DNA from: Diogma glabrata
Taxonomy: Eukaryota > Arthropoda > Insecta > Diptera > Cylindrotomidae
Assembly (NCBI GenBank): GCA_963693315.1
Contig: OY856188.1
Span: 150,438,224-150,502,223, forward strand
Length of the DNA stretch: 64,000 bases
Direction: 5' to 3'
Positions within the stretch are counted from its first letter, which is position 1. Every line of letters begins with the position of its first letter. The notes under the pieces were generated by a model. That model made no database searches and was not told where the DNA came from. It saw only the letters and a list, made by a program, of their open reading frames with translations. Position numbers and translations under genes: made by a program. This document shows, piece after piece, positions 45,147 through 59,713 of the stretch.

Positions 45147-46099
45147 AAACCGATTGACGAGTAAAACGGGGAAAAGAATATGTTTGAGGCATAACGGATC
45201 TGATTTCATTCGAGCACTGCTGGTGACGATATTTATATAAAAGAACGAGATCAGCAACAGTACGACAATGTTGTAGGGAATCACGATTTAATGTTAATTT
45301 TTGAGCACCAACTAATCGTACACTCAAAAAAGTAAAGGAAACTTTTACAAAATTTTTATAAATATACAACACACAAATTTTTGGATACAACTACAATTTT
45401 TTTGCTTCAAACCCAAAAATAATGTAAACCAAATAAACTTGTGTTTTTTTCAAAAAATTTGTTTATAATTTACAATATTTTGGTAAACTTACAAAAATTT
45501 TGTGAGTTGTATATCTATAAAAAATTTGTAAAATTTACTGAGTTTTTGAGTGTATTGCACATGCTAAGAACAAAGTCCAAAAGAGCCCGGATGGTAACAG
45601 ATGCAACGCCTCAAACTTGACAACAATACTCCATACAAGGACGAATATAGGACTTATAAATGTGGAGTAATTAATACGGAGTGAAATTTTTTTACATCTA
45701 TTTTGGAGGCCGAGTTTTCTTGACGCGCTCTTTGCCATTTCCATTATATGGTGGTTCCAGAGTAGGTCATTGGACATTGTGATCACTCCCAATAAACGAA
45801 TGCTTTCACATTCGTCTATTTGTTCGGCACACATACTAATTGAAATATAATTGCGGAGCTCGGTTTTTGATCTGGAAACAATCAACTGTTTGGTGGAATT
45901 AAAATTGACCAAATTTTTGTTACCCGATTTCTTCTAGGTTCTCGTATACATTTATGGCAGTGTCTCTCCGGGCGGGATTTATACGACCAAGCATTTTACC
46001 ATTTGAAAGTAGAGGGACAAATGACCTGTGCAGTGTACTATCATCTGCAAAGCTATTTATCGGATTACTGTTGATTTTCAAAGGTTCGTTGATATTTCT
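45147..46099 (-). pseudogene. Jockey-like LINE reverse transcriptase, antisense
   Basis: On the minus strand: NSFADDSTLHRSF (catalytic F/YADD motif) near 46050, ESIRLLGVITMSNDLLWNHH near 45790, a KSASRKLGL stretch, and the C-terminal LNRDSLQHCRTVADLVLLYK near 45250 and PRFTRQSV near 45165. A MITE (45321-45552) splits it, as does the LTR element at 45146. Upstream sequence continues at 46616-46700 beyond another insert. A defective, 5'-incomplete copy. Confidence 0.8.
45321..45552. mobile_element. MITE with CACTCAAAAA ends, TA duplication
   Basis: 232 bases, ends CACTCAAAAAAGTAAA and CTGAGTTTTTGAGTG, TA on both sides (45319-45320, 45553-45554). The interior is full of TTTACAA / TTGTAAA motifs. 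The interruption of the LINE frame confirms the boundaries. The ends resemble those of 55097-60352. Confidence 0.85.
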
Positions 46100-46615
46100 T
46101 TTAATAAAATGTGTATTGTAGAAGGCATTACAATTTGGGTCACAACAACACATAAAAACCTTTTAAGACCAAGCTCCTACAACAACATGCGTTCTAAGGA
46201 TGTTAATGGACGCTAATCTTTTTTCATATTTTTTTGTTAAATAATGGATGACTACACAATAAATCCTATCACATATAAAATATGATAGGATAGAAAAAAT
46301 AAACAAAAAATAATAGATAAACAGCAAATTTGTTTGAAAAATTTGCAGTAACAAAACTAAAATGGGGTTGCCAATAATCCAGCTAGTGGCGTAATCCTTG
46401 ATTATGTGACGCACTATCTTGCTCAATGATCAAAGCCCAAATATAGAGTTATATAAAGGCTCATTTCATAAAGCAAGCAACAGCGTGCCATCGTGCTGCC
46501 GTTGACTGAATACAGTTTATGCGACAGCACCCCTAACATACCACCTCGGAAAGTGATATCTCACTACTATTGCAAGTGGTATGTGATATCTCACGTTTAC
46601 TCATATGCCAATATA
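46100..46615 (-). mobile_element. Short LINE derivative, second copy
   Basis: Parallels 15285-15888 throughout: antisense LINE 3' UTR, a middle A+T-rich part, and a distal part with GTGATATCTCAC repeats near 46553 and 46582. It interrupts an antisense Jockey copy whose sequence resumes at 46616 (AAAATAAAGTGGGGAA, as at 27950). Confidence 0.65.
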
Positions 46616-46700
46616 GATTCAAAATAAAGTGGGGAATAAAACTGAGTCTTGGGGTACACTAGCTGGTGAGGTGAATATTTAAATGGTAAAGTTCCTAAAA

Positions 46701-47417
<717 letters not shown>

Positions 47418-47455
47418 AATTTTTTAAAATGAGTTATTGAGCTTGATTATATTTT

Positions 47456-47852
47456 GTAATAAAAAACGATATTCGGTTTTTTAGCTCTAAAATTTAATTT
47501 TTATGTATGTATTATAAAAACCATTGGCGCTACGCGTTTCGTTACGTCTCCCGTAACATCTTCAGGCGAAAATTATATAAATTAAATAAAAAATCCTTAG
47601 GATACACTAAACATCAACAAACATTCTTTTTTGTAATTAATTAAAAGCACAATGATTGTGCTTTTAATTAATTACAAAAAAGAATGTTTGTTGATGTTTA
47701 GTGTATCCTAAGGATTTTTTATTTAATTTATATAATTTTCGCCTGAAGATGTTACGGGAGACGTAACGCAACGCATTGCGCCAATGGTTTTTATAATACA
47801 TACATAAAAATTAAATTTTAGAGGTAAAAAACCGATCATCGTTTTTTATTAT
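47456..47852. repeat. 400-bp palindrome with hammerhead-like stem in each arm
   Basis: The arms of about 198 bases meet at GCACAATGATTGTGC (47648-47662). Each arm contains, reading outward, CGCCTGAAGATGTTACG, a GGAGA loop and CGTAACG, followed by AAACGCGTAGCGCC in the left arm (minus strand) or CAACGCATTGCGCC in the right arm (plus strand). (TA)n arrays stand on both sides. No protein-coding part is present. It may be a pair of retroelement ends. Confidence 0.8.
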
Positions 47853-47861
47853 ATATAAAAT

Positions 47862-48991
<1,130 letters not shown>

Positions 48992-49276
48992 CAGTAGCCT
49001 GATTCTCTAAAAAACAAGATAAATTGTAATATGTAAGCGTGATATATTTTACACAATCAAAAGTTTACGCTTAAATTTATCTTGGCACGCTTAAATCGTA
49101 TTCTGTAAAAAAAAATTGTGTCCAAGATAAAATTATTGTCAGCAAGATATTTTAATGTCAAAATTATTTGTGAAAGTGATAGAAAAATTCTATGTGCGAT
49201 AGAAATTTTGCATGTTGAAATAAAAGTAATTTAGCTTTCAAATAGTTTTTGCCGAAGTTGTTTGTATCGATGTGAA

Positions 49277-50508
49277 CGCTAGAGGGCGCTGAAGGTAATT
49301 TTGCATGTAGTAATTTTTTATTTAGAATTTTACGTAGATTACGAATATATTGTTCGATTTAAAAAACTCGTCAATTTAAAAAATACTAGGAATCGCCCAG
49401 TGGCCGAAATTCGGCCATTGTAACTAGAAATTGTAAATAGACCTCCCAACCAAATAGCTGACATATCCTACCAAAGACATATCTTACGACATACATATTG
49501 CCACAATTTGGATGGAGCAAATATTTTAAAATTGTACCGCAAATATATTGCTTACGTATTTATAGATTACGTATTATATAGATAAAGATTGATTTTGAAT
49601 TGTGAAACAAATAACTTGAAACAAAAAAACAAAATAACCCAACAAAAAACTCAAAAAACACAATTATCTCATTTTTGCCATTTTTTCTGAAAAAATGGTC
49701 AAAATTCAAAAAAAGTATTTTTCGACACCTCTACTACTCAAGACCTTTTCTACAATATACATATTGCCACACTTTTGATGGAGCAAATATTTTTAAATTG
49801 TACCGCAAAAATTATGCTTGCGTGTTTATATATAGATAGATATAGATTTTGAATTGTGAAACAAATAACTTGAAAAAAAAAACAAAATAACCGAACAAAA
49901 AACTCAAAAAACACAATTATTACAGTTTTGCCAGTTTTTCTGAAAATATCGTCAAAATTCTAACAAAAGCATTTTTCGGCACATCTACTACTCAAGACCT
50001 ATCCTACGATATACCTATTGCCACACTTTTGATAGAGCAAATATTTTAAAATTGTACCGCAAAAATTATGCTTGCGTATTTATATATAGATAGATATAGA
50101 TTTTGAATTGTGAAACGAATAACTTGAAAAAAAAAAAACAAAATAACCGAACAAAAAACTCAAAAAACACAATTATCACATTTTTGCCATTTTTTCTGAA
50201 AAAACCGTCAAAATTCAAAAAAAGTATTTTTCGACATATCTATTACTCAAGACCTTTCCTACAATATACATATTGCCACACTTTTGATGGAGCAAATATT
50301 TTAAAATTGTACCGCAAAAATTATGCTTGCGTATTTATATATAGATTAGCAGCTATTTTGAGTATTAATAACTTGACATCGGATTTGAAATCAGTGACCA
50401 TGGTCATCTTATAATACATTCTTTGAGCTTTAATTTCCGTTTTACAAAACAAGGTATAACGTGAAAACTGGTTCGGAGATGGTTTTTAACCTTCAGCGCC
50501 CTCTAGCG
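49277..50508. repeat. Block bounded by a 19-bp inverted GCGCCCTCTAGCG motif
   Basis: CGCTAGAGGGCGCTGAAGG at 49277-49295 is repeated inverted at 50490-50508. Between them lie the 255-bp tandem repeats. The motif is G+C-rich in A+T-rich surroundings and resembles a CTCF-type site, but such a role is only a guess. Confidence 0.5.
49478..50345. repeat. Tandem repeat, period about 255 bp, 3.4 copies
   Basis: The phrase CATATTGCCACA recurs at 49491, 49757, 50011 (one change) and 50266, giving spacings of 266, 254 and 255. Each unit includes TTTAAAATTGTACCGCAAA and a run ending CAAAAAACACAATTAT. The short frame at 50103-50414 is satellite, not a gene. Confidence 0.9.
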
Positions 50509-50999
50509 CACAAATGGATACTACTTCCATTACGCGATACGAATTATTTGAAAGCGTATATTTTGAAATAAATTCAAAAAAAAAATTTAAAAAAACGTGA
50601 CATACATTTCGAAAAAATGATTTTAAACTTTAAACCCCCAAAAAAGAGAAAAAACTACCCTTAAAATTTTTTTATCGTATTTTACGGGAAAATTCAAGGT
50701 TGGCAAATATCATGATATTTATATAAATATCAAAATATCCGATATATATCAGATATATATCCGATATATATCAAGTTCTGATATTTATTTTTGAATAAGT
50801 TGTTTATCTTAAATATTATACAATATATGGTGTATGCAGTGCAACCCCTCCCCTATAAACTAGATTCAAATATGACAGCTCCTATTTAGTTTATAGGCAA
50901 TTTATCAAGCCTATTCGTCTATATCTTCGATTGCACGAGTCCAAATGACGAATACGCTTGTTCGCTTTGTCTTGTTTATTTGACCAAATTGCATCATCA

Positions 51000-52010
51000 A
51001 TATCCACATAAGGTTGTACAACTGGTCCAGTAATGGTTCATTACTGGCGACCAGTATTGCAGCAATGGTCGAGTCCTGGCAACCATAACTGGACCATAAA
51101 CAAAATGTTACTCGATGATAACTCGAACAATAAATGACTGCCATTAAAGGGCCAGAGATACAAGCCACCAATGGCCCATACAAGGTTATACAACTAGTCC
51201 AGTAATAGTCAATTACTGGCGGCCAGTAATTCAGCAATGGTCGGGTACTGGTCCAGTAATGGTCAATTACTGGCGGACAGTAGTTCAACAATGGCCGGGT
51301 GCTGGCAAGCATGACTCATAGTACTTGCAACTATGACTCAGCCATTAACATAATTTTTCATGTTGATAACTTCGTACAATAAATGGCTCCCATTCATTTG
51401 TCAGAGAAAAAAACAGCAATACCCCATACAGGGTTGTACAGCTGGCCCAGTAACAGACCAATAATGATGACCAGTATTGAAGTAATGGCCGAGTACTGTC
51501 AACCATGACAAGTCCAATAAAAATATATAAAATATTATCATTTGTAAATTTACATAAATTAAATACAAAATAATTAAAATAAAGTAAAAATGTCTAAAGA
51601 AAAAAATTTAAAACTTATACCAACCTTTACTTTATTATCATAGTCATTCAACAGAGATACGATAATTAAACTATATTTCTAATGTAGTGAAATTTAACCA
51701 AATGACCTAGATCGGCCAATTCGTATTTCAGTGCTGGCCCAATAACAATAGCCAATTAATGCTAACCATTAACGTGCCATTTAAAATAACCTTTACTGAT
51801 TAATTTCTATATAAACCGTAGATTGGTCGATTCATGGTTCCAGTAATGGCCCAATAACAATAGCTAAGTATTCATGGGCCGGTATTTAGCCATTCAGAGG
51901 TAACTAAATACTGGTTATTTTCTGTTAACCATAGATCGGTAGATGAATGGCTCGATAGTACTGGCCTGGCACAATAACAAAAGCCAAGTGCCGTTACAAA
52001 TTAATGGGCC
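51000..52010. repeat. Degenerate TGGTCCAGTAATGG repeats
   Basis: Diverged units with TGGCCCAGTAATGG, ATTACTGGCGRCCAGTA and CAATGGCCGAGTACTGG recur about ten times in both orientations, with longer-range repeats starting near 51010, 51186 and 51422. The 133-codon minus-strand frame here arises from the repeats. Confidence 0.7.
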
Positions 52011-52229
52011 AGGAAAACTCTACTTGGATAGTCATTGCATTCCACCACACCACTGGTGGTGTATTTCTAAACTGAAATTGAAATACATATTTTGGAAATG
52101 GTGTAGATTCAGTTAAAAGCGCTATTACAAATGGAATAAAGTCTGAATGAAATAATTATATTTAAATAATGAAGTATATGCTTCTTCTCTTTGTTCAATC
52201 GTTTACCTATAAATCGATGGTCAAGCATA

Positions 52230-52560
52230 ATTTAGCTAGGTGTTGAGGTGCATTCAAAACCATGTCTCTCCTTCGATAAAAAGTTTCTTAACTTCTACAA
52301 GTTGTTCTGGTTTAAGATCTGCTTCAAGTTTATGCTAAATATCTACTACAACGGCAATAGTCATTTTCTCTATTTGAGCTCTATCTAAAGCGACTGCTAT
52401 TGACTTTAGATAACAAAGCATATGTTTAGCATTCATTACAATATTTATGTCATAAGTTTAGTTATGTCTGGATCTATGTCAGCTTCATGGTCTTGGCATA
52501 GCTGAACCAGGTTACCCCGATTTAGCATGCGTTTTGCGGGCAGTTCTGCGACTGTTAACA
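52230..52560 (-). pseudogene. Unidentified coding remnant in the hAT
   Basis: On the minus strand the stretch contains a run of about 45 codons with helix-like composition (NIVMNAKHMLCYLKSIAVAL, then DRAQIEKMTIAVVVDI) and, after a stop, KLEADLKPEQLVEVKKLF. I do not recognise it. It may be what is left of a transposase or passenger. Confidence 0.3.
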
Positions 52561-52695
52561 GTTTTTCCAACTTTAAGATAGGTATAGTTAATTATTTCTT
52601 TTTTATAAATATCATGATATATATCGGGGAATAAATATCGTGATATATATCAATGATATATATCGGATATATATCATGCCAACCTTGGGAAAATT

Positions 52696-53406
52696 GCTAA
52701 CGATTTAATATTTTTTTAAACTTTATACTAGTTAAATTGTCTACAAAATGAAGACGTTTGCCGTTCTAGAAAAAATTTCAAATTCGGGAACGTTACTGAC
52801 GACAAAGGGGTTAGTCAAAAAATCTAATCAAATTCCAATATTGTTTTCTGATGGAGTACTATCAATCCTCAAAATTTGGAGGAAAAAATTGTTAGTTGTT
52901 CCCGTTCACGTGGAATGCCGCATATGTTTAAATTTAGTGTTTATAACAAACTAATCTATTTGTATTTGTTTGCTATTGTAACAAAGAAATTGCCATACAT
53001 TTTATAAATTTGTTTGTTAAAACCAACAAATAGATTAAATTAAACATCAAAAATTAACAAATTTGTCCGTTATTTTAACAGTTTGGTTGTTGTTTTTTCG
53101 TAATAATCAACATACATGTCTGTCAAATTTACAAACGACTCGTGGAAAATGGTTGGTAAAATAAATTTACCCTTCATCAATTTATTGAATTCAAAGAACA
53201 ATTTGTAGGATAAAAACTAAAAGAAATGTATGTCGAATAAACGGTGATTTCTTTATATTTTGCAAAAAATTTCAGAAATAACGAACCAGTAGCTGCCATC
53301 TTTTCACTCGAATCAAAACTTCGATTTAGTTTTTTAATTTATCGCAACATTTTAACAAAGTAATTTGCCCTTTATTATTCACTAAATTATTTTTATTTCA
53401 ACAGGC
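52696..53406. other. Inner flank of the right 209-bp end
   Basis: No gene seen. Short inverted phrases such as AACAAACTAATCTATTTG / CAACAAATAGATTAAATT occur at 52948-53042. Confidence 0.3.
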
Positions 53407-54134
53407 ATCGCACATAGAATTTTTCTATCACTTTCACAAATAATTTTGACATTAAAATATCTTGCTGACAATAATTTTATCTTGGACACAATTTTTTTTT
53501 ACAGAATACGATTTAAGCGTGCCAAGATAAATTTAAGCGTAAACTTTTGATTGTGTAAAATATATCACGTTTACACATTACAATTTATCTTGTTTTTAGA
53601 GAATCAGACTACTGAATTAAATAAACTCTTTAAATTTGAAACCATTTTTCTTTATTTTTATTCAAAACTATAGTGTTGTGAATAGGGTTTCTAATCCGGA
53701 TATCAAACTCCGGATTATTCGACCATATTTTCACTATTTGATTATCCGGATACTTTTTTGTAATTATCCGGATATTAAAAAAACCTTTGTTTTGTAGAAA
53801 AAATAATCAAATTGCGTTTCAAAGTTCAAAATAAATATTTAAACTGCGTTGCAAAGTTTATTAGTGCGGTGAAGTGACTGTTAGTTAAAAATTTATTTAC
53901 AACTTCAATGTTATGAAAACTGTAATCTTTGAATATTTTATGACACACTTCGTCAATCTGCAGTGTAAAGGGTTGATACAAATATTTATTTGATGGTATT
54001 ATTTATTAGAACAGGATTCTTTTTGATAATTTATATATTTTGCATCTGCTTCAATAAATACAGTATATTATAACTATATTAGTAAATTTATTTAACAACA
54101 AACAGATTTCAAATTTTTAAAAGCACTGGCTATA

Positions 54135-54926
54135 TATACATCGTCAAAACGCTCTGAAGTTTGGAATCATTTTAAAAAAAATTAAAAAAAGAGATGTTGC
54201 TTTCTGTTAGCATTGCAGTAAACAAATTGGATGTAAAGGATAAATCATTTAAAAGTTCATTAAATAATCAAATATTCAGCTTCAACTTTAACTTCAATCG
54301 ATAAAATTCATGAATCATCTACATCAAAAAAACTTAAAAGTAATTCCGGTGATGGTGGAATTACAAAATTCTTAAAAATGAAACCCCGTATGAAATTTTG
54401 TCTCGATGTGTGACAGAAGATGAGTTTTCAATGAATGCTATAGTGGAATCATAGATATGTCCGAAGTAAATGCTTTGTCATGGCTAAAAATCTCTCTATT
54501 GTAACGAAAAGTATTTTAAAACTTTATGGTATAAAAAAGAGAGAGTTGTTAGATCTCTTATTTCCACTGGAAAAAGCTGTAAAAGAATTAAGCGAAAATT
54601 CAGCGACGCTTTTGACTGTTGCAGGCGTTCACAAAGTTGTTTTCAAAAAGTTAGAAGAATGTGGAACGAATTTTTCAAAAATGTTAATTAAACAGATAAA
54701 AAATCGAATGGATGAACGTCGTGATAAATTCCTTATGACTATGTTAATCTTTTTACAAACAGGCAATATTCCACATTCCAATAAATATTTTCATTATGTT
54801 ACAAATGGTGCCTCTATTGCAATGGCGGTAGAAATTTTTAGAAGAATACATCCACCTGTGATTATGATGACTCTGAAGAAATCACTGAAGAAATTACTAT
54901 TAAAAGTAAGGATGAAGAAAGTCTAA
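54135..54926 (+). pseudogene. hAT transposase remnant with BED finger
   Basis: Between 54135 and 54260 broken segments read SSKRSEVWNHFKK, RDVAFC, HCSKQI and HLKVH, a BED zinc finger interrupted by stops and single-base shifts. Further on, LSRCVTEDEFSMNAI fits the following hAT block. The 148-codon frame 54480-54926 contains LFPLEKAVKELSENSATLLT and a KNRMDERRDKFLMTMLIFLQ stretch, as in the middle of hAT transposases. The RW and C-terminal dimerisation parts are missing. Inactive. Confidence 0.72.
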
Positions 54927-55756
54927 GTAGTGAAGTCTGTAAGATATTGTCACTGCAGAAACAACTTGAGAATGCAATTCCTTCAATTATACTCATGTTG
55001 AGAAGCAGAATGAAGAAAGTTCCACATTGCTGAAAAAAGATTTCGTTTATTTAAATAATTATAATAAAAAATGACAGACAATTTAAATATTCTATACACT
55101 GAAAGAAATAATCGGAGATATCAACAAAAAATAACAGTTAATTTTACATAAAATATTGTAGGATTCCAGCCAACGATACGCCTCGTAAATCAAACAAATT
55201 TAAAAACGTTGTTTTTACAAGTTTTCGAGTTCCCAAATAAACGTAAAAAGAAATTGGGATTTGTAAAAAGATTTACAAATCCTTTAGTAGAAATTAAGAT
55301 TTGAATGTAAAATTTACGACCCACAATAGCTAAATAAACAAATTTCATTCGTAAAATTTACGACCCACAATAGCTAAATGAACAAATTTTATTCGTAAAA
55401 TTTACGAAACGACTTTGTTGATTTTGCAATTATAATTACCAACTTACAAATCTGGTATGTAAATATTCAGAACTTCTTGTAAAGTTCACATTTTCAACAC
55501 GTGAAATTTTTAGAATCATCTGCAAAATTTACAAAATTCACGGTACAATTTAAGAAATATAATCGTAAAATTAACAACTCGTCCCTAAAATATTCGGAAC
55601 ATAAATTTAAAACTTACGAAGCATCACTCCAATTTAACAGTTGTAGTTGGTAAACTTAAGACAATTATTCGTTGATTTCACAGAACCAGTTGTAAAATGT
55701 GCGATTTTTTTTGATGTTTTAAAAAACAGTTTACAATCTGTAGTTGTAAAATTATA

Positions 55757-56430
<674 letters not shown>

Positions 56431-58060
56431 ATAAGCAAATTAAAGGTCTCCAAATGGGCTCACCACTAGCTCCAATCTTTGCGGATTTGATATTTGAATA
56501 TTTGAATCCATAACAATATTTGAATCCATAACAAAATTAAATATTACACCATCTTTTATAAAAAAATATGTAGATGACCTAATTTGTAGCATTCCAGAAA
56601 ATTCGATTGACGAAGTCTTGTCTGTTTTCAACGCTTACAACACAAACATAAAATTTACATTCGAAAAAGCAACTAATAACCAAATACCTATCTAGATATG
56701 CTTTTAATCAAAAATGAAAACAAAATAATCACTAAGTGGTATTCAAAAGAAACGTCGTCCAATCGAATACTAAATTACCATTCATCACATCCACATTCTC
56801 ACAAAATAAATGTAGCAAAAAATCTTGCCAACAGAATCTTCAATTTGAGTGACAAAATGTTCATTTCGGAAAGCATAAACAAAACAACCGAAATTCTCAC
56901 TAAAAATAATTATCCCAATCAAATAATTAACAAAATCATACATGAAATCAAACACAAATTTCTCAATAAAAATAATCCAAATCCTAATCCCTCTACAGTA
57001 CCTACCCTGGTTAAACATTCCAATTCAAACCTATTTAATCCTATTAAATCCAATATAATTTCAATAGGATTAATTCGGATTGAATTGGTTTAATAGGAAG
57101 ACTTCGAGCTACCAATTAAAATTCAATCGGAATGAATGGGATTCAACAGGAAAAGAGGTTCTGTAGGATTCTAATGGAAATTTCCAATTGAATTTCAATC
57201 GGAAATTAAGAGATTCAATAGGAAAAAAGAACTTAGAAAAAATTAAATAATCTTATGAAATTAACAGGATTTAATTGGAAAAGATTTAATAGGAATGAAT
57301 AGGATTAATCGGAATTCTGCAATGGAAATTTCCAATTAATTCCTATTTATATACATTTCATATAGAATCCTATCCATTCCGGTTGAAAAATAAAATAGAT
57401 ATATTTAACAGGAAGGAATAGGATTGTATTGGAAATAGATTTTTTGAATAGGAATTAATTGAAAATTCCCAATGCAGAATTCCGATTAATCCAATTCATT
57501 TTTTTCAATTGATTTCAATTGGAGTGTTTAACCAGGGTATCCACACTAATACATCACGAAATCAGGTTAGTACAAATATTAATTCTCCACAAAATAACAT
57601 TTACACTAGTCTATAATATATCCATGGAATCACCAAAAATATCAAGCGAACGATCACTAGTTCTAATCCAAACATCAGAATTGCATTAAAACCACACAAA
57701 ACACTAAATAAAACAGCTTTCAATAACAACAAACAAAAACTTGACAACATGCAAAAATCTAACGTCATATATAAACTGCAATGTGAACAATGCCCGATCT
57801 CATATATTGGTGAGACTAGTAGTAAGAGACTTGAAAAAAGAATCTCTGGGCATTTATATGACTTAAATAATGCACACAAAAACAGGATTACTACTACACA
57901 CAATAGACACGGGACACATTTTTAATTATGACAATCCATCAATCATTGATAATGAGAAAAATAGAGAAAAGAGAAGACATTTAGAATTAACATATATGTA
58001 TATTTTTTTAAATAGCCCCAATACATGCAATATTAAAAGTGACGTAAACATGTGTACTTG
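56431..58060 (+). pseudogene. Penelope-like element fragment, reverse transcriptase to GIY-YIG
   Basis: Plus-strand segments: QMGSPLAPIFADL (motif B) near 56450, KKYVDDLICSIPENSID (motif C) near 56560-56610, FTFEKATNNQ with IPI.DMLLIKNENK near 56680-56710, then a linker to about 57002. It resumes after a MITE at 57538 and continues through a region resembling YIHGIT, with a TAA stop. The GIY-YIG core near 57770-57830 reads VIYKLQCEQCPISYIGETSS with KRLEKRISGH, and after a frameshift the C-terminal block IDTGHIFNYDNPSI and REKRRHLEL (57905-57990). Several lesions, no start. Confidence 0.82.
57005..57537. mobile_element. MITE with CCCTGGTTAAAC ends, TA duplication
   Basis: The ends CCCTGGTTAAACA...GTTTAACCAGGG are flanked by TA (57003-57004, 57538-57539). 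It interrupts the Penelope frame, which aligns again without it. The interior is a mass of AATCCTATT / CCAATTGAATT motifs in both orientations. Confidence 0.87.
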
Positions 58061-58099
58061 TGACCGTCAACTAATATTACGAACTTCTTCAATTCCCAT

Positions 58100-59713
58100 T
58101 TTTCGCCGATAGCCGCCAGTAAAAGTGGTTGAAGTTTTAAATTTTCGGTATTACATATTGCGACCAGTTCATTATTTTTTACGGGGATGTCAGAAACACT
58201 GAATATAATTTTTACAAACCATGTTTGACTATCTTTTATGCTAGCTTTCCCATATTTTACATTCCCTGTACTTAGTGATTTGTTTTTGACAGAGGGTGGT
58301 ACCAAATTTGATAGCAGGTAAAGTAGCTGGAGATAATATGAATCTGTAAGTGAAGTAAACATTTTTTTTATTTGCAGCTTAATAGTGAATTCTTTTCTAC
58401 TTGTTTGGTACAAGTTTCAAAACCGAATTATCGAAATTTGAATATTTTATATTGCATTTTTCACAAAGAATACAAATTCCGATAATCAGGTTTTGGAACT
58501 TGTACGCAACAAGTAGAAAAGACAGTAACATCTATACAACATAGAAAAGATAAAATGACAATTTACCTGAATTAGTTTCAAGTTTTTTTTTCATCACCTC
58601 TCCTAGATTTGTAGATGCTAGTTTTTGCTTTATGTGGCTCTTCAGAATAAGTGGGATATGATTTAAAAAAATGTCCCATTTTGAATATATATTTTTTGAG
58701 CTAGGGTACAGCGTTAAAAAATCTATTTCAACCTAAAAATAAAAGAAAACTAGTTATTGTAAGTATACGTTATTAAATTTGTTATGATTGTATATCTGTA
58801 CCAGATCAGGCATAATATAAATGTGTTTTAATAAAGGCCATTCTTTGAATAGATTCATAATATATTTGTCTGAATTTTCCATATATTCTGATACTCTGCT
58901 GATGATTTGGTCCATTTTTCCAAAACTAAATTCCATGGAGTTCTTAAATTTTTCAGTTCCGTTTTCAAGAACTCCTTTTGATCTATATTTCCTTTTAAAA
59001 ATATTTGACTGATTATACTGTTTTAATTTTTAATTTTTTTTACCTGATGGTGTTTTAATATAACTTTCAAAGATTGGTTTGCTTGGTGTCCTAAAATATT
59101 TTAGTTTTTTCCTGTTCTCGTAATCAAATATGTTGTACAGCTTTCCAGTTGGTGATTTTGTGCCAGCGGTTGATGATTTGTGTCAAATGGTGTAATAAGT
59201 TTTCTGAAATCAAATTTAAAAAATTATTTTGAATGTTTTGATATTCTTAGTTTACACTTACTGCACTTTCATTAGGAAAACAAAGCACTATCTCATCTGC
59301 CAAGCCTTTAATCTGTTTAGATGTTGGTTTCAAATTCAGCTCTTTTAAGTAGAAATCCACTATCATGGAGCAGAAAAAGGGTATAAGTTTAGTTTACTTA
59401 CGCTTTCTGCTTCCTCTTTATGTTCCGTTTGAAGTTTTCCTAAATAGTATTCAAACAATATTTGTTGGCCCAACTTTGTTTTGTAAAAATTAAGTAATGT
59501 GCTCCGGTTTTAAATCAACCAATCCTTTATAGAATGCTTCTTTATCTAAAAATTCACGTGTTAGACGGTAAATCAACAAAATTAATTGTACATTATAAAC
59601 AAAGGTTTATATATATATACTAAGGTATATATATGTGAATCACTCACCTTGTATTTTCTGATGTAATTCAGCCAAATTAATATTTATCAAAAAACTTTTC
59701 ACAATTTCACTAC
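58100..59713 (-). pseudogene. SAMD3-like spliced gene, seven exon segments
   Basis: On the minus strand, exons with GT-AG borders can be placed at about 59713-59648, 59545-59402, 59359-59262, 59203-59044, 59008-58802, 58732-58567 and 58379-58100. Their products match in order the family annotated 'sterile alpha motif domain-containing protein 3-like' in fish and arthropods: LNLKPTSKQIKGLADEIVLC, then KSPTGKLYNIFDYENRKKL, then FKEWPLLKH, then VEIDFLTLYPSSKNIYSKWD, then LVPPS with DSQTWFVKIIFSVSDI and LQPLLLA. A stop interrupts the second exon (near 59495) and another the fourth, and some phases do not join, so it is probably a decayed copy. The SAM domain itself is not visible. The family's function is unknown to me. 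It lies inside a TA-flanked element. Confidence 0.68.

Larger units (their letters stand above)
50695..52687. mobile_element. hAT element, TSD GGAAAATT
   Basis: The tips CAAGGTTGGCA...TGCCAACCTTG agree (the innermost bases vary) and fit the hAT terminal consensus. A perfect 8-bp duplication GGAAAATT flanks it (50687-50694, 52688-52695). Both subterminal regions are arrays of GATATATATC palindromes. The interior has a repeat region (51000-52010) and a broken minus-strand coding remnant (about 52230-52560). No transposase motif recognised. Confidence 0.9.
48992..53614. mobile_element. DNA transposon with 209-bp inverted ends
   Basis: CAGTAGCCTGATTCTCTAAA begins the left end, and CAGTAGTCTGATTCTCTAAA is the right end in inverted orientation. 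The ends match over about 209 bases (48992-49200, 53407-53614). A third single end lies at 60909-61110. No target duplication is recognisable (left flank ACTGACAC, right flank AATTAAAT), so the two ends may belong to one decayed element or to two. No transposase is seen. It contains a satellite and a hAT. Confidence 0.65.

Noticed and set aside
49478..50345. Regularly spaced repeats as a possible CRISPR array
   Set aside because: The period is about 255 bp with no unique spacers, in a eukaryotic context; it is a tandem satellite.
50911..51312. 133-codon minus-strand frame with repeated RPLLNYCPPVI-type units
   Set aside because: It arises from the degenerate TGGTCCAGTAATGG DNA repeats.
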